From Verrucomicrobiota bacterium (GTDB taxonomy: Bacteria > Verrucomicrobiota > Verrucomicrobiia > Chthoniobacterales > UBA10450): a stretch of DNA of 7,217 bases. The DNA lies in the NCBI GenBank assembly GCA_003218345.1, contig QHNF01000238.1, positions 1 to 7,217 on the forward strand, given 5' to 3'. The stretch's first letter is position 1, and each line of letters starts with the position of its first letter. Shown piece by piece: positions 5,852 to 7,217 of this stretch. The notes under the pieces are model-generated. The model was given only the letters and a program-made list of their open reading frames with translations. It made no database searches and was not told the DNA's origin. The translations under genes were made by a program, and so were the position numbers.

Positions 5852-6976
5852 ATGACTGACCAAAAACGCTTCCGCGTGTTTGCCACTTCTCGCATCGGCG
5901 ATCCTGCCGAGAACCGTCTGCGCGAGTGCGGCTATGAGCTCGAAGTTTTCCAGGGCCCAGAAGCGCCGCCGAAAAAGTTAATCATAGAGAAAGTGAAAAG
6001 CGGCATCGATGCCTTGATCACCACCCTCCGCGATCCCATCGACGCCGAAATTTTCGAAGCGGGAAAGGGTTCGCTCAAAGTCGTGGCGCAGATCGCCGTG
6101 GGTTTCGACAACATCAACCGCGCCGACGCTAACACATACAAAATTCCATTCACCAACACGGCCGACGTCCTTACCGAAGCGACCGCCGAGTTCGCTTTTT
6201 TTATGATGGGAATGCTCGCGCGCAAAATGTGGCAGAGCGAGCGGCTGGTGCGAGAACAGAAGTGGCCGTCGTGGCATCCGTTCCTGCCCTTCCTTGGCGA
6301 CGAAGTTACCGGCAAGACGATCGCCATCATCGGCACCGGACGCATCGGCCTGGCCATGATCAAGAAGTGTTCGGGTTTCGACATGAACATGCTGTGCTAC
6401 GATTACGACCCGGCGTATCATAATGACAAGTACATCGCCGCCATCCGGGATCTGATGGACCTGCGCCACGCCAAAAGAATCCAGAAGGAGAAGACCTGGA
6501 TCCAGTACGTGGAGTTCGAGGAGGCACTTAACGGCGCCGATTATGTGAGCATCCACGTGCCGCTTCTGCGCGAGGGCGAAACCGATAAGCCGACGTACCA
6601 CTTCATCAACGAGAAGACCCTCAAGCTGATGAAGCCGACGGCGTACCTAGTGAATAGCTCACGTGGACCGGTCGTGGACGAGAAGGCGCTCGCGAAGGCG
6701 CTGAAAGACAAAGTCATCGCCGGGGCGGCGCTGGACGTCTTTGAAAAAGAGCCTCTGCCGCCGGATTCGCCGCTGCTCGATCCCGAAATCGCCGATCGCA
6801 CGCGGTTGTTCCATCACTTCGCCAGTGGCGCGCAGATCACACGGCTCTCGGTCGATCCCGACAAAGGCATGGCTGGGCGCACTGCTCAGGCAGTGATCGA
6901 CGTGCTGGAAGGCAACTATGGCGGCGACCCGACCAAAATGCCCTACGTTGTGAACAAGGAAGCCTTCATGCCGTGA
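5852..6976 (+). CDS. D-2-hydroxyacid dehydrogenase (glyoxylate/hydroxypyruvate reductase type)
   Basis: This cytoplasmic NAD(P)H enzyme reduces a 2-oxo acid to a D-2-hydroxy acid; the nearest characterised types act on glyoxylate or hydroxypyruvate (D-glycerate dehydrogenase). It has 374 residues against about 320-330 for standard members. Seen in order: VAQIAVGFDNI (78-88), TNTADVLTEATAEFA (101-115), the dinucleotide loop GTGRIG (161-166), VSIHVPL (232-238), NSSRGPVVDE with catalytic Arg271, DVFEKEP with Glu300 (29 residues after the Arg, as in D-lactate dehydrogenase), and HHFASG with His322 as the likely acid. Some extra length comes from an insert at about 190-217, where the chain leaves the second Rossmann strand. 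The frame opens at a TTG (5783), but that overlaps the toxin frame; the ATG at 5852 starts right before the first beta-strand and is preferred despite lacking a ribosome site. It lies 34 bp after the toxin stop, so it may share its transcript. Confidence 0.93.
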   Translation: MTDQKRFRVFATSRIGDPAENRLRECGYELEVFQGPEAPPKKLIIEKVKSGIDALITTLRDPIDAEIFEAGKGSLKVVAQIAVGFDNINRADANTYKIPFTNTADVLTEATAEFAFFMMGMLARKMWQSERLVREQKWPSWHPFLPFLGDEVTGKTIAIIGTGRIGLAMIKKCSGFDMNMLCYDYDPAYHNDKYIAAIRDLMDLRHAKRIQKEKTWIQYVEFEEALNGADYVSIHVPLLREGETDKPTYHFINEKTLKLMKPTAYLVNSSRGPVVDEKALAKALKDKVIAGAALDVFEKEPLPPDSPLLDPEIADRTRLFHHFASGAQITRLSVDPDKGMAGRTAQAVIDVLEGNYGGDPTKMPYVVNKEAFMP

Positions 6977-7217
6977 GATACATCAGGCGTGCTGAAATGC
7001 TGCTACGTTACGTTTTTGCGCTCACACAGTTGATCGTCAGTTTATCTTGGTCTAACGCGGGATTTACCGGCGCAACTTCGTGCCTACGTGAAATTTGGTC
7101 CTAGTACAGTTTGGTATAAACGGCGATCTCTACGGGCAACGATTCTGATCGGCGTCGTTGTGTTTTCCGTAGCTGGCGTATTTTAAGTCCGGTTTGAGTC
7201 GCGTACAAAATGAAGTC
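6977..7217. other. Right-hand end without a clear gene
   Basis: After the dehydrogenase stop there is no convincing terminator, RNA gene or long reading frame on either strand. The only candidate is a short plus-strand frame at 7088-7186, described separately. A TATAAA at 7115-7120 has no matching -35. Confidence 0.5.
7088..7186 (+). CDS. Doubtful 32-residue small membrane ORF
   Basis: GTG at 7088 opens 32 codons: a basic start (VKFGPSTVWYKRRSLR) followed by a hydrophobic tail (ATILIGVVVFSVAGVF) that could be one membrane helix with its N-terminus inside. The frame is open back to 7034 without another start codon. There is no ribosome site, and the length is within chance expectation. The basic-then-hydrophobic pattern is the only reason to list it. 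Confidence 0.2.
   Translation: MKFGPSTVWYKRRSLRATILIGVVVFSVAGVF

Noticed and set aside
5978..6601. Minus-strand reading frame of 207 codons
   Set aside because: It is antisense to the dehydrogenase, rich in His, Arg and Asp and without recognisable motifs; it reflects the codon structure of the real gene.
3898..7002. CTGAAATGCTG present at 3898-3908 and 6992-7002 as possible flanking direct repeats
   Set aside because: Eleven bases match by chance often enough, there is no target-site or inverted-repeat context, and the genes between do not look like a mobile element.

Overview
The window reads as chromosomal DNA of a free-living, probably soil-dwelling Gram-negative-type bacterium of moderate GC. 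A protein built of delta-60 (DUF5122) repeats, a small membrane-anchored protein, a GNAT enzyme of a particular subtype and few Shine-Dalgarno sites on the plus strand together suggest Verrucomicrobiota (Chthoniobacterales-like) or Acidobacteriota. This is inference from protein style; there is no rRNA or marker gene here to settle it.

Layout. The left third is transcribed leftward. It holds a CPA1-type Na+/H+ antiporter that runs off the left edge (1-962) and, upstream of it, a secreted seven-repeat delta-60 beta-propeller protein (1238-2617) whose last repeat is broken by a one-base frameshift. Between them lies about 200 bp rich in small inverted repeats that resembles a decayed REP-type element. 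A divergent control region (about 2620-2746) carries a strong RBS for the propeller gene, a 13-bp direct repeat spaced by 50 bp, and a perfect 6-2-6 palindrome overlapping a TATAAT box.

The rest is transcribed rightward: a possible 41-residue ORF (2747-2872), a one-TM small protein with an in-frame 15-bp tandem duplication in its membrane helix (2934-3272), a GNAT acetyltransferase (3346-3846), a class I PLP aminotransferase preceded by a promoter that predicts a near-leaderless mRNA (4095-5279), a RelB-like antitoxin (5361-5549), a frameshifted RelE-type toxin remnant (5553-5817), and a D-2-hydroxyacid dehydrogenase of the glyoxylate/hydroxypyruvate reductase type (5852-6976). The final 240 bp hold only a doubtful 32-codon ORF.

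How the genes fit together. The aminotransferase and the 2-hydroxyacid dehydrogenase could act in sequence on 2-oxo acids (amino acid to oxo acid to hydroxy acid), but nothing in the sequence fixes their substrates. The toxin-antitoxin pair sits between them on the same strand and the toxin looks inactivated, leaving an orphan antitoxin. I see no CRISPR array, tRNA, rRNA, intact transposase or phage gene. I do not see convincing evidence for a new multi-gene system; the most checkable oddities are the two frameshifts and the operator-like divergent region.
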